From Lichenicoccus sp964235615 (lineage in GTDB: Bacteria; Pseudomonadota; Alphaproteobacteria; Acetobacterales; Acetobacteraceae), in the NCBI GenBank assembly GCA_964235615.1, contig CAXSEE010000047.1, positions 1 through 24,832 of the forward strand: a stretch of 24,832 nucleotides of DNA, in the 5' to 3' direction. The stretch's first letter is position 1; each line of letters starts with the position of its first letter. The position numbers were made by a program, and so were the translations under genes. Below are positions 16,498-24,832 of the stretch, piece by piece. The notes beneath the pieces were generated by a model. The model did not search any database. It was not told where the DNA came from and saw only the letters and a program-made list of their open reading frames with translations.

Positions 16498-17474
16498 ATG
16501 AGCACGCTGCTGGAGGTCGAGGAGCTGTCGGTGCATCTGCGCCAGGGCGACCGGCAGGCGGCGATCCTGGACCGGGTCGGGTTCGGCCTGGAGGCGGGGA
16601 GCGCGCTCGGCATCGTCGGCGAATCCGGCTGCGGCAAGTCGGTCCTGGCGCTGTCGCTGATCGGGCTGCTGCCGCCGGCGATGTCCGCGTCCGGGACGAT
16701 CCGGCTGGACGGCACCGACCTGCTGACGCTCACCGAGCCGGCGCTCTGCCGGTTGCGCGGCCGGCGTGTGTCGATGGTGTTCCAGGAGCCGATGCGCGCC
16801 CTCAACCCGACCCGGCCGATCGGCCGCCAGGTCGCCGAGGGGATGCGCCTGCATCTGCGTCTCGGGCGCGCGGAGGCCGACGCGCGTGCCCGCCTGCTGC
16901 TGGACCGGGTCGGGCTGCCGGGAGCCTCGGTGTCGCCGCACGCGCTGCCGCACCGGCTTTCCGGCGGCCAGCGGCAGCGGGTGATGATCGCCATCGCGCT
17001 CGCCTGCGACCCGGCGCTGCTGATCGCCGACGAGTTCTCGACCGCGCTCGACATGACCACCCAGGCACAGATCCTGGAGCTTCTGGCCGAGCTGGTGGCG
17101 GAACGGCGCATGGGCCTACTGCTGATCACACACGATCTGGGCCTGCTGTCGCAGGTCTGCGAACGGGCGCTGGTGCTCTATGCCGGACGCGCGGTCGAGA
17201 CCGCGACCACGCCGGCGCTGTTCGCCGCACGGGCGCATCCCTACACCGAGGGCCTGTTCGCCAGTGCGCTGCATGTCGCGGCCGCAGCCCCCGGCGGCGT
17301 GCTGCCGACGATCCCCGGCCAGGTGCCGCCGCCGTTCTCGCGCGGCGGCGGCTGCTGCTTCGCCCCCCGCTGCCCGCGCATGGAACCCGACTGCCTGCCG
17401 ATGCAGCCGCCGCTGCGTGCGATCGGTCATACCGACACGCACCGGGTCGCCTGCCTGCACCCGCTGATCGCCGC

Positions 17475-17478
<4 letters not shown>
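16498..17478 (+). CDS. ABC transporter ATP-binding protein, DppD-like
   Basis: The protein has 326 residues. Walker A is GESGCGKS (41-48), the Q-loop VFQEP (94-98), the signature LSGGQRQR (154-161), Walker B LLIADE (174-179), and the H-loop LLITHD. The usual DEPTTALD reads DEFSTALD: Phe replaces the Pro after the catalytic Glu, which is uncommon but not obviously inactivating. The C-terminal oligopeptide-transporter extension is present, with the clustered Cys motif CCFAPRCPRMEPDC and a further VACLHPL Cys, as in subunits reported to hold a metal cluster. It powers import with the ATPase encoded next, whose ATG overlaps this stop. Confidence 0.92.
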
Positions 17479-18262
<784 letters not shown>

Positions 18263-18266
<4 letters not shown>

Positions 18267-19339
18267 TGGACGATCCGATGCTGAACCTCCTGACCGATAT
18301 TCCCGGCATCCGGGTCGGCCATGCCGGCGACCCCGCACTTCGTTCCGGCGTCACCGTGGTCCTGTTCGACCGCCCGGCGATCGCTAGCGCGAGCCTGCTC
18401 GGCGGCGCCCCCGCCTCGCGGGAAGCGGCGCTGCTGGAACTCGACATGACGGTCGAGCATGTCCAGGCCGTCGTCCTGTCGGGGGGCTCGACCTACGGGC
18501 TCGACGCGACCTCCGGCGTGCAGGCAGCACTGCGGGAGGATTTCGCCGCGCGGCCGGTCCCGAACCTGATCCGCGTGCCGCTCGTCGTGCAGGCCAGCCT
18601 GTTCGACCTCGCCAACGGCGGAGACAAGGAGTGGGGCCGCTACCCGCCCTACGCCGGGCTCGGCTACGACGCCGCCCGCGCCGCCGAGGCCGGACGCTTC
18701 GAGCTCGGCAGCGTCGGCGCCGGCCTTGGCGCCACCACCGCGACCCTCAAGGGCGGCCTCGGCTCGGCCAGCATGACGACGCCGGAAGGCCATCGGGTCG
18801 CGGCACTGGTCGCGGTCAATGCCGTCGGCACCGCGACCATCGGCGACGGGCCGCATTTCTGGTCGGCGCCATTCGAGCGTGACGCCGAGTTCGGCGCGCT
18901 GGGCCTGCCCGCTTCGTTCTCGGAGGACGAGCTGCGCCTGCGCGTCAAGCCGGTCGCCGTCTGGGGGACCACGATCGGCATCGTCGCGACCGATGCCAGC
19001 CTGACCGCGAAACAGGCCAGGCGCCTGGCGATCCTGGCGCAGGATGGCGTGGCGCGCGCCGTGCTGCCGGCCCATCTGCCCCGTGACGGCGATACCGTGT
19101 TCGGCGTCTCGACCGGCGCGCGGCCGCTCGCCGGCGGCGATCCCGAGCTGTCCGGCCTCTGCCTCGCCGCCACCCTCGTCATGGCCCGCGCCATCGCCCG
19201 TGGCGTGTTCGAGGCCCGCTCGCAGGGGCAGCCCGGCGAGCAGCCCTGCTGGCACAGCCGCTTCGGGTCCCGCCGGCACAGCGGCTTTAGGTCATCGTCC
19301 CATGCTCCCACTCCAACCGGACCATCCCATGCAATCTGA
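18263..19339 (+). CDS. P1-family aminopeptidase/esterase (DmpA/BapA/NylC-like)
   Basis: The protein has 358 residues with no signal peptide, so it is likely cytoplasmic. It starts in the P1 manner (LTDIPGIRVGHAGDPALRSGVTVVL). It carries SGGSTYGLDATSGVQAAL (73-90), the GLGATTATLKGGLGSAS stretch (154-170), and WGTTIGIVATDASLT (234-248). In DmpA and NylC the proenzyme cleaves itself before a Ser or Thr at the start of this last motif, and the new N-terminus is the nucleophile; here T236 after G235 is the candidate. Family members cleave D-amino-acid amides and esters, beta-peptides or nylon oligomers. In this operon it should process the imported compound. The last 37 or so residues are a Ser/His/Pro-rich tail that includes an 8-residue tandem repeat and overlaps the next gene. 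Confidence 0.9.
19251..19295 (+). repeat. 24-bp imperfect tandem repeat in the peptidase tail
   Basis: GGCACAGC begins two copies at 19251 and 19275, each continuing as a variant of (C/G)GCTT..GGTC. The 24-bp period equals 8 codons, so the protein carries the repeat HSRFGSR-R / HSGFRSS. It falls after the conserved domain and just before the next gene's start, and probably arose by local slippage. Confidence 0.55.
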
Positions 19340-20159
19340 GCTTGGCGGCACATTGGAGGAGATCCGTCCCGGACGGCGGCTGCACGTGGCGGTCCGCGAC
19401 CGGGGCGCCGACACCACGCTGTTCTTCGTGCATGGCGGCGGCGGCAACAAGGAGCAGTGGCGCTTCCAGTGGCGCCTGGAGAATGCCGGCTGCAACCTGG
19501 TCGCCTGGGACGCGATCGGCCACGGCCGAAGCCCACGGCCGCGCGACCTCGCCGCCTATGACGGCGCCGAGCTGGTCGCCGACGCACGCGCCGTCCTCGA
19601 ACGCTACAAGACGGCGCGCAGCATCCTCGTCGCCCACTCCTACGGCGCGCGGGTGGCGCTCGCGCTGCTGTTGCAAGGTGTCCCGATCGATGGACTGGTG
19701 CTGCTCGGACCGGCGCCCATCGGCCAGTTGTCCGGACGGCGCCTCATCGGCGGCCTGCTCGGCCGGCTGCCGTTGCCGCTGCTGGAGCTGGCCCGCCCGC
19801 TGCTCGCGCGCGAGTTCCGCCGCCGCGCCTGGCATCCGGATGCCGATCCCGGGCTGATCCGCACCGAGCAGCGCGCCACCCGCGGCAATCGCCTGTCGAT
19901 GATGCAGGCACTGCTGTCGAACGCGCCGGTCGTCGATCCGGATCGCCTGCGGGCGCTGCGCCTGCCGATCCTGGTGCTGGCCGGCGAGCAGGACGGCATC
20001 GTGCCGCCGGATGCCGTCGCCGGCCTTGTAGCCCGGCTGCCCGGTGCCGAACTGCGCATGGTGGCGCGCTGCGGCCATCAGGTCATGCTGGAACGGCCGC
20101 AGGAAACCGACCGGGCGATCAGGGACATCATCGTCGCCGCCGGGAGTCCCGCGACATGA
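19329..20159 (+). CDS. Alpha/beta-fold hydrolase
   Basis: The start at 19329 (MQSELGG...) overlaps the peptidase gene by 11 nt and has GGA 7 nt upstream; an in-frame ATG at 19302 is an alternative adding nine residues. The product has 276 residues. The oxyanion motif is FVHGGGGNKEQW (33-44). The catalytic triad is S104 in the elbow AHSYG, D222 in AGEQDGIVPP and H250 in RCGHQVMLE. A helical cap occupies about 135-200. There is no signal peptide, so it is cytoplasmic. Such enzymes hydrolyse esters, amides, lactones or C-C bonds. Beside a P1 peptidase it may open an ester or lactone in the imported molecule. The end overlaps the next gene by ATGA. Confidence 0.88.
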   Translation: MQSELGGTLEEIRPGRRLHVAVRDRGADTTLFFVHGGGGNKEQWRFQWRLENAGCNLVAWDAIGHGRSPRPRDLAAYDGAELVADARAVLERYKTARSILVAHSYGARVALALLLQGVPIDGLVLLGPAPIGQLSGRRLIGGLLGRLPLPLLELARPLLAREFRRRAWHPDADPGLIRTEQRATRGNRLSMMQALLSNAPVVDPDRLRALRLPILVLAGEQDGIVPPDAVAGLVARLPGAELRMVARCGHQVMLERPQETDRAIRDIIVAAGSPAT

Positions 20160-21544
20160 ATTTCGACTGCTTCGGCAATGCGCTGGCCACCCTTGCTCCG
20201 CAGACGGTCGCGGCGATCGACGATTTCGCGCTCGGCCTGCTCGGCTACGACAAGAGGATCGTCAACATCCTGGGTGCGGCCGACCGCGATCCGGACTGCC
20301 TGGCCAACGCCTATGCCGGCCTGCTGTGGATGCTGTCGGAAACCGGGACGGTGCCCGAGGATGCACGCCGCTACCTGCATCGCGCCCGGGAGGCCATGGG
20401 CACCGCCGGCGATCGCGAACGCGCCGCCATCTCGGTGCTGCAACTCTGGGTGGAGGACGACCTGCCCGGCTCGATCGCGCTCGTCGAGGAGATCCTGGCA
20501 GCGCACCCGCGCGACCTGGTGATGCTCAAGCTGCACCAGTACCACGACTTCAACAGCGGCGATTTCCCGGCGATGCTGCGTGTGGCGCTGGCAAGCCTGG
20601 CTGCCGCTCCGGAGATCGGGTTCGTGCACGGCATGACTGCGTTCGGCTACGAGCAGTGCCATCTGCTGGACCATGCCGAGGGCGCCGCGCGCACGGCGCT
20701 GAGGCTGGGGCTGGCGCAGGGTCGCGACCCCTGGGCGCAGCACGCGCTGGCCCACGTGATGCTGACGCAAGGCCGGATCGAGGAGGGAGCGCGCTTCCTG
20801 GAGTCGATGCGCGACGGCTGGAGCGGCCTGACCTCCTTCATGTACACGCACCAATGGTGGCACCTGGCGCTGTTCTACCTGAGCCAGGGCCGCAACGACG
20901 ACGCCCTGTCGGCCTATGACGACCATTGCTGGTCGATGCAGCGCGACTTCTCCCAGGATCAGATCGGCGCGGTCTCGCTGCTCGCCCGGTTCGAGTTCGC
21001 AGGCCTGGAGGCGGGCGCACGCTGGCACGATCTCGGCCAATATCTCGCCGCCCGCGCGGGCGACGTCACCAACGCGTTCCTGTCGTTGCAGTATCTATAC
21101 GGACTGGCTCGCGCGGGCCGTCCGGAGGCGGGCCAGCTGCTGCGGGCGATCCGCGACGCGGCAGGCTCCGGCGATCCGGCACGGCGCGTCGTCTGGCATG
21201 ACGTAGCGCTGCCGATCGCCGAGGGGCTGATGGCGCATGCGAATGGCGATCCGGAGAGTGCGCTCCGCTTCCTGGAAGCGCCATTCGGCCGCCTGGCCGA
21301 GATCGGCGGCAGCCATGCCCAGCGCGACCTGTTCGAGCAGATCCTGCTGGACTGTTTGCTGAAGACGCGGCGCCTGGCGCGTGCGCAGCAACTGCTCGAG
21401 ATGCGACGCGGTTTCGACCCGGACGGGGTCGCGCTCAACCGGATCCTGGCCGGTGTCTATGACGAGCTGGGATTGTCCGCCCTCGCAGGAGAAGCGCGCG
21501 CGCGTGTTGCCGTGACCATGTCCAGGGACCGACAGCCGGGCTAG
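20156..21544 (+). CDS. TTC38-like tetratricopeptide repeat protein
   Basis: The protein has 462 residues, mostly helical, without signal peptide or membrane segment. Several TPR-like helix pairs can be seen. The central block matches what I know of the TTC38 family: FVHGMTAFGYEQCHLLDHAE (157-175), DPWAQHALAHVMLTQGRIEE (191-210), FLESMRDGW and YTHQWWHLALFYLSQGR (230-246). The conserved His residues in HGM, HALAH and THQWWH, with Glu/Asp nearby, look more like a metal or catalytic site than a plain scaffold, but this is inference. It is the last gene of the uptake operon, coupled to the hydrolase by an ATGA overlap. Its role is unknown: a scaffold for the peptidase and hydrolase, or an enzyme acting on the imported molecule. 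Confidence 0.85.
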   Translation: MNFDCFGNALATLAPQTVAAIDDFALGLLGYDKRIVNILGAADRDPDCLANAYAGLLWMLSETGTVPEDARRYLHRAREAMGTAGDRERAAISVLQLWVEDDLPGSIALVEEILAAHPRDLVMLKLHQYHDFNSGDFPAMLRVALASLAAAPEIGFVHGMTAFGYEQCHLLDHAEGAARTALRLGLAQGRDPWAQHALAHVMLTQGRIEEGARFLESMRDGWSGLTSFMYTHQWWHLALFYLSQGRNDDALSAYDDHCWSMQRDFSQDQIGAVSLLARFEFAGLEAGARWHDLGQYLAARAGDVTNAFLSLQYLYGLARAGRPEAGQLLRAIRDAAGSGDPARRVVWHDVALPIAEGLMAHANGDPESALRFLEAPFGRLAEIGGSHAQRDLFEQILLDCLLKTRRLARAQQLLEMRRGFDPDGVALNRILAGVYDELGLSALAGEARARVAVTMSRDRQPG

Positions 21545-21734
21545 CCTCGAGGTCGATCATGCCTTGCATCGCACTGCTCATGCCGGCCCGGTCCAGCCCA
21601 CGATAACCTGGCCGGACCGTATGTTCGGTCACGGGCTGATGATGCTGCGACTGGACGGGCAGGCAGTCGAGCGGATCGGTCGGCTCTCGTTTGATCTCAT
21701 CGCACAAAATCCGGTTGCGGCTGACCAGCTTGAC
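21545..21734. other. Gene-less stretch after the uptake operon
   Basis: A plus-strand frame is open here and continues into the YciI-like remnant, but the translation before about 21735 resembles nothing I know, and the minus-strand frame is equally uninformative. CGGTCC and GGACCG occur as a 6-bp inverted repeat near 21595-21620, but no T-run follows. No terminator for the operon could be supported. Confidence 0.35.
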
Positions 21735-22012
21735 ACCTTCATCATCGAGTATGGAAGCGACAAGGACGGCTTGAAAGCCAACCATGCCGTGCATCGAACC
21801 TACCTTCGCACTTTCCTTGAAAACGGCCAGTTGCGAGCCGCCGGCTTTTTGCGGATGACGCTGGGGCCTAGTGGTTGCTGGATGCCGATACCGCGGAGGC
21901 GGCCGAGGAGATCGTCAGGGGAGACCCGCTCGTTGATGCCGGCGTCATCACGGGTTGGAGGATACGTTCAATCGCATATTGGTCAGCTCAGGAGTCGAAG
22001 GGCGCACGCTAG
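21735..22012 (+). pseudogene. YciI-like (YCII domain) protein, frameshifted
   Basis: In one frame FIIEYGSDKDG, then HAVHRTYLRTFLENGQLRAAG looks like the first half of a YCII-related domain, with the conserved His and the L-x-A-G turn. At about 21865-21875 the homology moves to another frame: WLLDADTAEAAEEIVRGDPL and VDAGVITGWRIRSI, the usual second half with the DP..AG motif. It ends at TAG 22012. A one-base indel therefore disrupts a gene of about 90 codons. No clear start codon with a ribosome binding site is seen. YciI proteins are small dimeric enzymes or accessory factors, some of them dehydrochlorinases; no function can be given here. A sequencing error could produce the same picture. 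Confidence 0.6.
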
Positions 22013-22157
22013 AGATCCGCGCCCGGATCGAACAGCGTTCCCTTTCGATTGATTTGTTGGAGATGACCGGCTTTGTGTCCCGCATTTCCAGCCGCTCTCG
22101 TTCAGCATTCTTTAACAAAGACACGCTAGAACCGGGATCCTGGCCGGGAACAACAAA
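22013..22157. other. Short leader region before the sensor gene
   Basis: These 145 nt are AT-richer than average around 22045-22120 and probably contain the sensor gene's promoter, though no convincing -35/-10 pair was found. In-frame TAA at 22113-22115 limits how far upstream the sensor can start. Confidence 0.35.
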
Positions 22158-24832
22158 GTGCAAGCGCCAAGACGGGATCAACAACATTCAACGTCAGAGT
22201 CTCGAATTAGGCGCCTGCTCGGAGCCGTCGCGATCGCTGCAATAGGTTGGTTTTTGGCGTCGCACGAGGCGATCGCCCAGTTCACCCGGTTCCAGAGCTA
22301 TACCGACGAACAGGGTCTTGGCACTCTCGCTGTCACGTCCTTCGCCCAGGACAGGGCCGGAAACATCCTGTTTGGCACGGAGGGCGGTCTCTACGAGTAT
22401 GACGGCACCCGTGTCACGCCTTACATTGCACCGGGTCTGCCCGCAGCGCCTCTGATACAGCAGATTGCGTTCGATGCGAACGACAGGCTCTGGGTCGTTA
22501 CGACGGACCGCGCCTTTGTGCGCGACGGCGCAACCTTCCGGCCAATCGACACGGGTCGGAACGCTCTCGACGACGGGTCCTATCACCTCCTCGCGTTGAG
22601 CAAGGGTAGCGCGGTGCTCGATGCGGGAGGCGTCCTGCTGAGCGTTCCGGTTGGCCCATCTGAAATTGGAACGCCTGCTCCACTCTTCGACGCCGGAACG
22701 ACGGCCAAAATTCCTGAGCTCGCGAAGGCACGCTTCGTTGTAGCCGACGGGAGCGGCGGGCTGTTGATCGGGTGCGGCCGCATCCTGTGCATCTCGAGCC
22801 ACCACCAGGTGACAACCCTCGGAAAAGAGGTGGGCTTGCCCGATGACGACTGGACCATAGCGCTCACCGCTCCTGACGGCGTCCTGTGGGTCCGTAGCCT
22901 CGGTCACTTGGCCTGGAGAAACCCGGGCCAGGCATCCTTTCGCGTCATCGAGGTGCCAGGACATCGCGACTCCTTCTTCGCCGGTCATCCCGGGCAGCTC
23001 GACCTCGTTCCTGATGGCCGAGGCGGCATCCTTACCGAAGGCGATGGCGACCTGCTCGAATTCGAAGGAGGATCATGGAAGGAGTATGGCCGCCATCCTG
23101 GCGGCTTGCCGGACAACGCGGTCCACGGGCTTTTCATCGACCATGAAGGATCGCTCTGGGCCGGCAGCGAAGGCGGAGGCGCCTTCCGCAGCCTAGGTCT
23201 GGGAACGTGGGAACACTGGACGGTCGATGACGGACTGCCCAGCAACACCGTCTGGTCGATGACGCGCCTGCCGAACGGCCAGTTCTGGGTCGCTACCGAC
23301 CGGGGCACGGTCTCTCTCGGCGACAGGCCTGGACGAGTTTCCGGAAGCAACTATGCACTGGCAGCGACCAGGAAAGGACAGTTGTGGCTCGCGCCCTTCG
23401 GCGGCACGTTGCTGCGCCTGGATGCACAGGGCCAGACCAAGGAGCGCGTGGCTTTCGCCCCCACGGTGCTGGATGCCATGGTGGACCATGACGACCGGCT
23501 CTGGTTGGGGACGCGCGAGGGCGTCTTTCTTATACCCGACGCAGATGCAGCAACCGCGGATATCCATCCGGGACTGGTTCTGCCGGAAGCGAAAATGGCA
23601 GTCGTGACTGACCTCTCCGGAGGGATCTGGGCTGCCGGCCCGGGTGGCGTCTTCCGGTTCGGGCAGGACGGCGCCTTCCGGCTCGCCGTCTCTCTCTCGG
23701 AGCTGGGCAGCCGCCCAACCGATCTGGCGTTTACCCCGGATGGGACGATCTGGATTGCCACCAGGGGAGCGGGCGTTCATCGCTTCAGAATGACTGCGGG
23801 GAGCCTGCTCTCCTTATCCAGCATCCGCACCCCTACCATCGGCTCCGACAGCATCCTCTTCCTTCACCGTGACCGGTCCGACCGGCTTTGGGTCGGCACC
23901 GATCATGGGATCGACATGTTCGACGGACGGTCCTGGCGTCGTTGTGACAGCAGCCAAGGCCCCATCAGCAACGACATGGACCAGGAGAGCGTCTATGAGG
24001 ACATCGACGGCTCGATGTGGTTCGGGACCAGTCGCGGTGTTTCGCACCTGCGCGTTCCCGACCATCTACCGCCGCAGGCGACCCTCCACCCTCGGGTGAT
24101 ATCCATCATGCTCGGCGGCCGCAGTCTGCCATTTTCGTCAAGGGTGACTGCAAAATGGAGCACCGCACCTCTGATCATCCGCTTCAATGACCTCGACTAT
24201 GCCCAAGGCGCGATAAGTTTTCGTTACCGCCTTCGCGGCCTCGACAGCGGCTGGAGCGACACGGTCGCCCACGAAGTGCGCTACGCGGACATGCCGGTAG
24301 GGAAGTTCAGTTTCGAGCTTCTTGCCGTGAGTAGTGCGCGCGGTATCATCTCGGCTCCGGTCGGTTTCACGATCCGGATAAGCGCGCCTTGGTGGCGCCG
24401 CTGGTGGTTCTTCGGTTTATGCTCGGTCCTTACAGCTCTGGCCATCGTTGCGACGTGGCGAGGACGCGTCCGGCTTCTCCTGCAACGGCAACGCCGTCTT
24501 GAGGATGAGGTGTATCTGCGGACTGCCGAGATCGAGCACGCGAGGCTTGAGCTCGAGCATCATTCCATGCGGGAACAGAGACGTCTGGAAGGGGAGCAGC
24601 GTCGCCTGGAGGAGATGGTCAACATCAGGACGGCGGAGATCGAGCAGGCGCGCGGCGAACTGCATCGAATTGCCATGTCGGACGTCTTGACCGGATTGGC
24701 GAACCGGCGGGCAATCATGAACGCGCTGGAAAACGCGATGGCTTCGGCCCTGGAGTCAGGCGAATCGCTTGCCATACTTCTCTGCGACATCGACCATTTC
24801 AAGAAGATCAACGACGAGTTCGGGCATCTTGC
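22158..24832 (+). CDS. Periplasmic beta-propeller/Y_Y_Y sensor with GGDEF domain (3' end outside window)
   Basis: The GTG at 22158 has GGGA 8 nt upstream and is the only usual start codon between the in-frame stop at 22113 and the signal sequence RIRRLLGAVAIAAIGWFLAS with EAIAQ. About 891 codons are visible. A long periplasmic region has repeated propeller blades with the (L/M)WxGT pattern: NILFGTEGGLYEYDG, RLWVVTTDR, SLWAGSEGGG, QFWVATDRG, RLWLGTREG, RLWVGTDHG and SMWFGTSRG. A Y_Y_Y domain follows (ISFRYRLRGLDSGWS ... SAPWWRRWWF), then one membrane helix near 748-767, then a coiled-coil linker with duplicated RTAEIE segments. The GGDEF domain begins at about 840 (SDVLTGLANRRA, CDIDHFKKIND). 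The GG(D/E)EF catalytic loop lies beyond the edge, so activity cannot be judged. It probably makes cyclic di-GMP in response to an external ligand. Confidence 0.9.
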   Translation, partial: MQAPRRDQQHSTSESRIRRLLGAVAIAAIGWFLASHEAIAQFTRFQSYTDEQGLGTLAVTSFAQDRAGNILFGTEGGLYEYDGTRVTPYIAPGLPAAPLIQQIAFDANDRLWVVTTDRAFVRDGATFRPIDTGRNALDDGSYHLLALSKGSAVLDAGGVLLSVPVGPSEIGTPAPLFDAGTTAKIPELAKARFVVADGSGGLLIGCGRILCISSHHQVTTLGKEVGLPDDDWTIALTAPDGVLWVRSLGHLAWRNPGQASFRVIEVPGHRDSFFAGHPGQLDLVPDGRGGILTEGDGDLLEFEGGSWKEYGRHPGGLPDNAVHGLFIDHEGSLWAGSEGGGAFRSLGLGTWEHWTVDDGLPSNTVWSMTRLPNGQFWVATDRGTVSLGDRPGRVSGSNYALAATRKGQLWLAPFGGTLLRLDAQGQTKERVAFAPTVLDAMVDHDDRLWLGTREGVFLIPDADAATADIHPGLVLPEAKMAVVTDLSGGIWAAGPGGVFRFGQDGAFRLAVSLSELGSRPTDLAFTPDGTIWIATRGAGVHRFRMTAGSLLSLSSIRTPTIGSDSILFLHRDRSDRLWVGTDHGIDMFDGRSWRRCDSSQGPISNDMDQESVYEDIDGSMWFGTSRGVSHLRVPDHLPPQATLHPRVISIMLGGRSLPFSSRVTAKWSTAPLIIRFNDLDYAQGAISFRYRLRGLDSGWSDTVAHEVRYADMPVGKFSFELLAVSSARGIISAPVGFTIRISAPWWRRWWFFGLCSVLTALAIVATWRGRVRLLLQRQRRLEDEVYLRTAEIEHARLELEHHSMREQRRLEGEQRRLEEMVNIRTAEIEQARGELHRIAMSDVLTGLANRRAIMNALENAMASALESGESLAILLCDIDHFKKINDEFGHL
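24492..24665 (+). repeat. Duplicated coiled-coil segment in the sensor linker
   Basis: Two 22-residue copies, RRLEDEV-RTAEIEHARLELE (24492-24557) and RRLEEMV-RTAEIEQARGELH (24600-24665), lie 36 residues apart, with an extra RRLE between them. The DNA copies differ at many third positions, so the duplication is not recent. Confidence 0.65.

Noticed and set aside
21590..21625. Possible intrinsic terminator after the uptake operon
   Set aside because: A 6-bp GGTCC/GGACC-type inverted repeat exists, but the loop is long and there is no T-run, so a terminator call is not supported.

Overview
The window is GC-rich, with short intergenic gaps, stop/start overlaps of the ATGA/GTGA type, a TonB-dependent receptor and many catabolic and transport genes. 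This fits a metabolically versatile alphaproteobacterium. A cloverleaf-like palindromic repeat at 1009-1122 resembles intergenic repeats I associate with Acetobacteraceae, but the family assignment is a guess. No rRNA, tRNA, CRISPR array or intact insertion sequence was recognised.

Region 1 (1-2610) is a decaying aromatic-catabolism locus. It starts with the 3' part of a Rieske-type ring-hydroxylating oxygenase. Scraps follow of an SDR dehydrogenase with a large internal deletion, a fumarylacetoacetate-hydrolase family gene (3' end only) and a VOC/extradiol-dioxygenase-like gene (5' end only, frameshifted). On the minus strand there is an apparently intact adrenodoxin-type [2Fe-2S] ferredoxin. 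A much-frameshifted IS630-family transposase remnant closes the region and is a plausible agent of the damage.

Region 2 (2616-7461, minus strand) is a tight four-gene operon: a DszC/SfnB-like flavin-dependent oxidoreductase, an NtaA/SnaA/DszA-like FMN monooxygenase, an MFS transporter and an AtsK/TauD-like 2-oxoglutarate dioxygenase. Gaps are 13-17 nt. The enzyme combination points to scavenging of sulfur from organosulfur compounds. A perfect 8-bp inverted repeat sits directly upstream of a candidate promoter at 7590-7649.

Region 3 (7745-10174, minus strand) holds a sugar-porter-type MFS permease and a D-2-hydroxyacid dehydrogenase, divergent from region 4.

Region 4 (10674-21544, plus strand) is the most interesting part. 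A TonB-dependent receptor is followed by a complete dipeptide-type ABC importer (binding protein, two permeases, two ATPases), then a P1/DmpA-family aminopeptidase-esterase, an alpha/beta hydrolase and a TTC38-family TPR protein. From the binding protein onward nearly every gene overlaps the next. The set reads as one route: outer-membrane capture, periplasmic binding, inner-membrane import, and cytoplasmic cleavage of an unusual peptide- or ester-containing compound. I do not know this exact combination as a described system.

Region 5 (21545-24832) contains a frameshifted YciI-like gene remnant. It then has the 5' part of a large membrane sensor with a periplasmic beta-propeller, a Y_Y_Y domain, one transmembrane helix, a duplicated coiled-coil linker and the start of a GGDEF diguanylate cyclase domain, cut by the window end.
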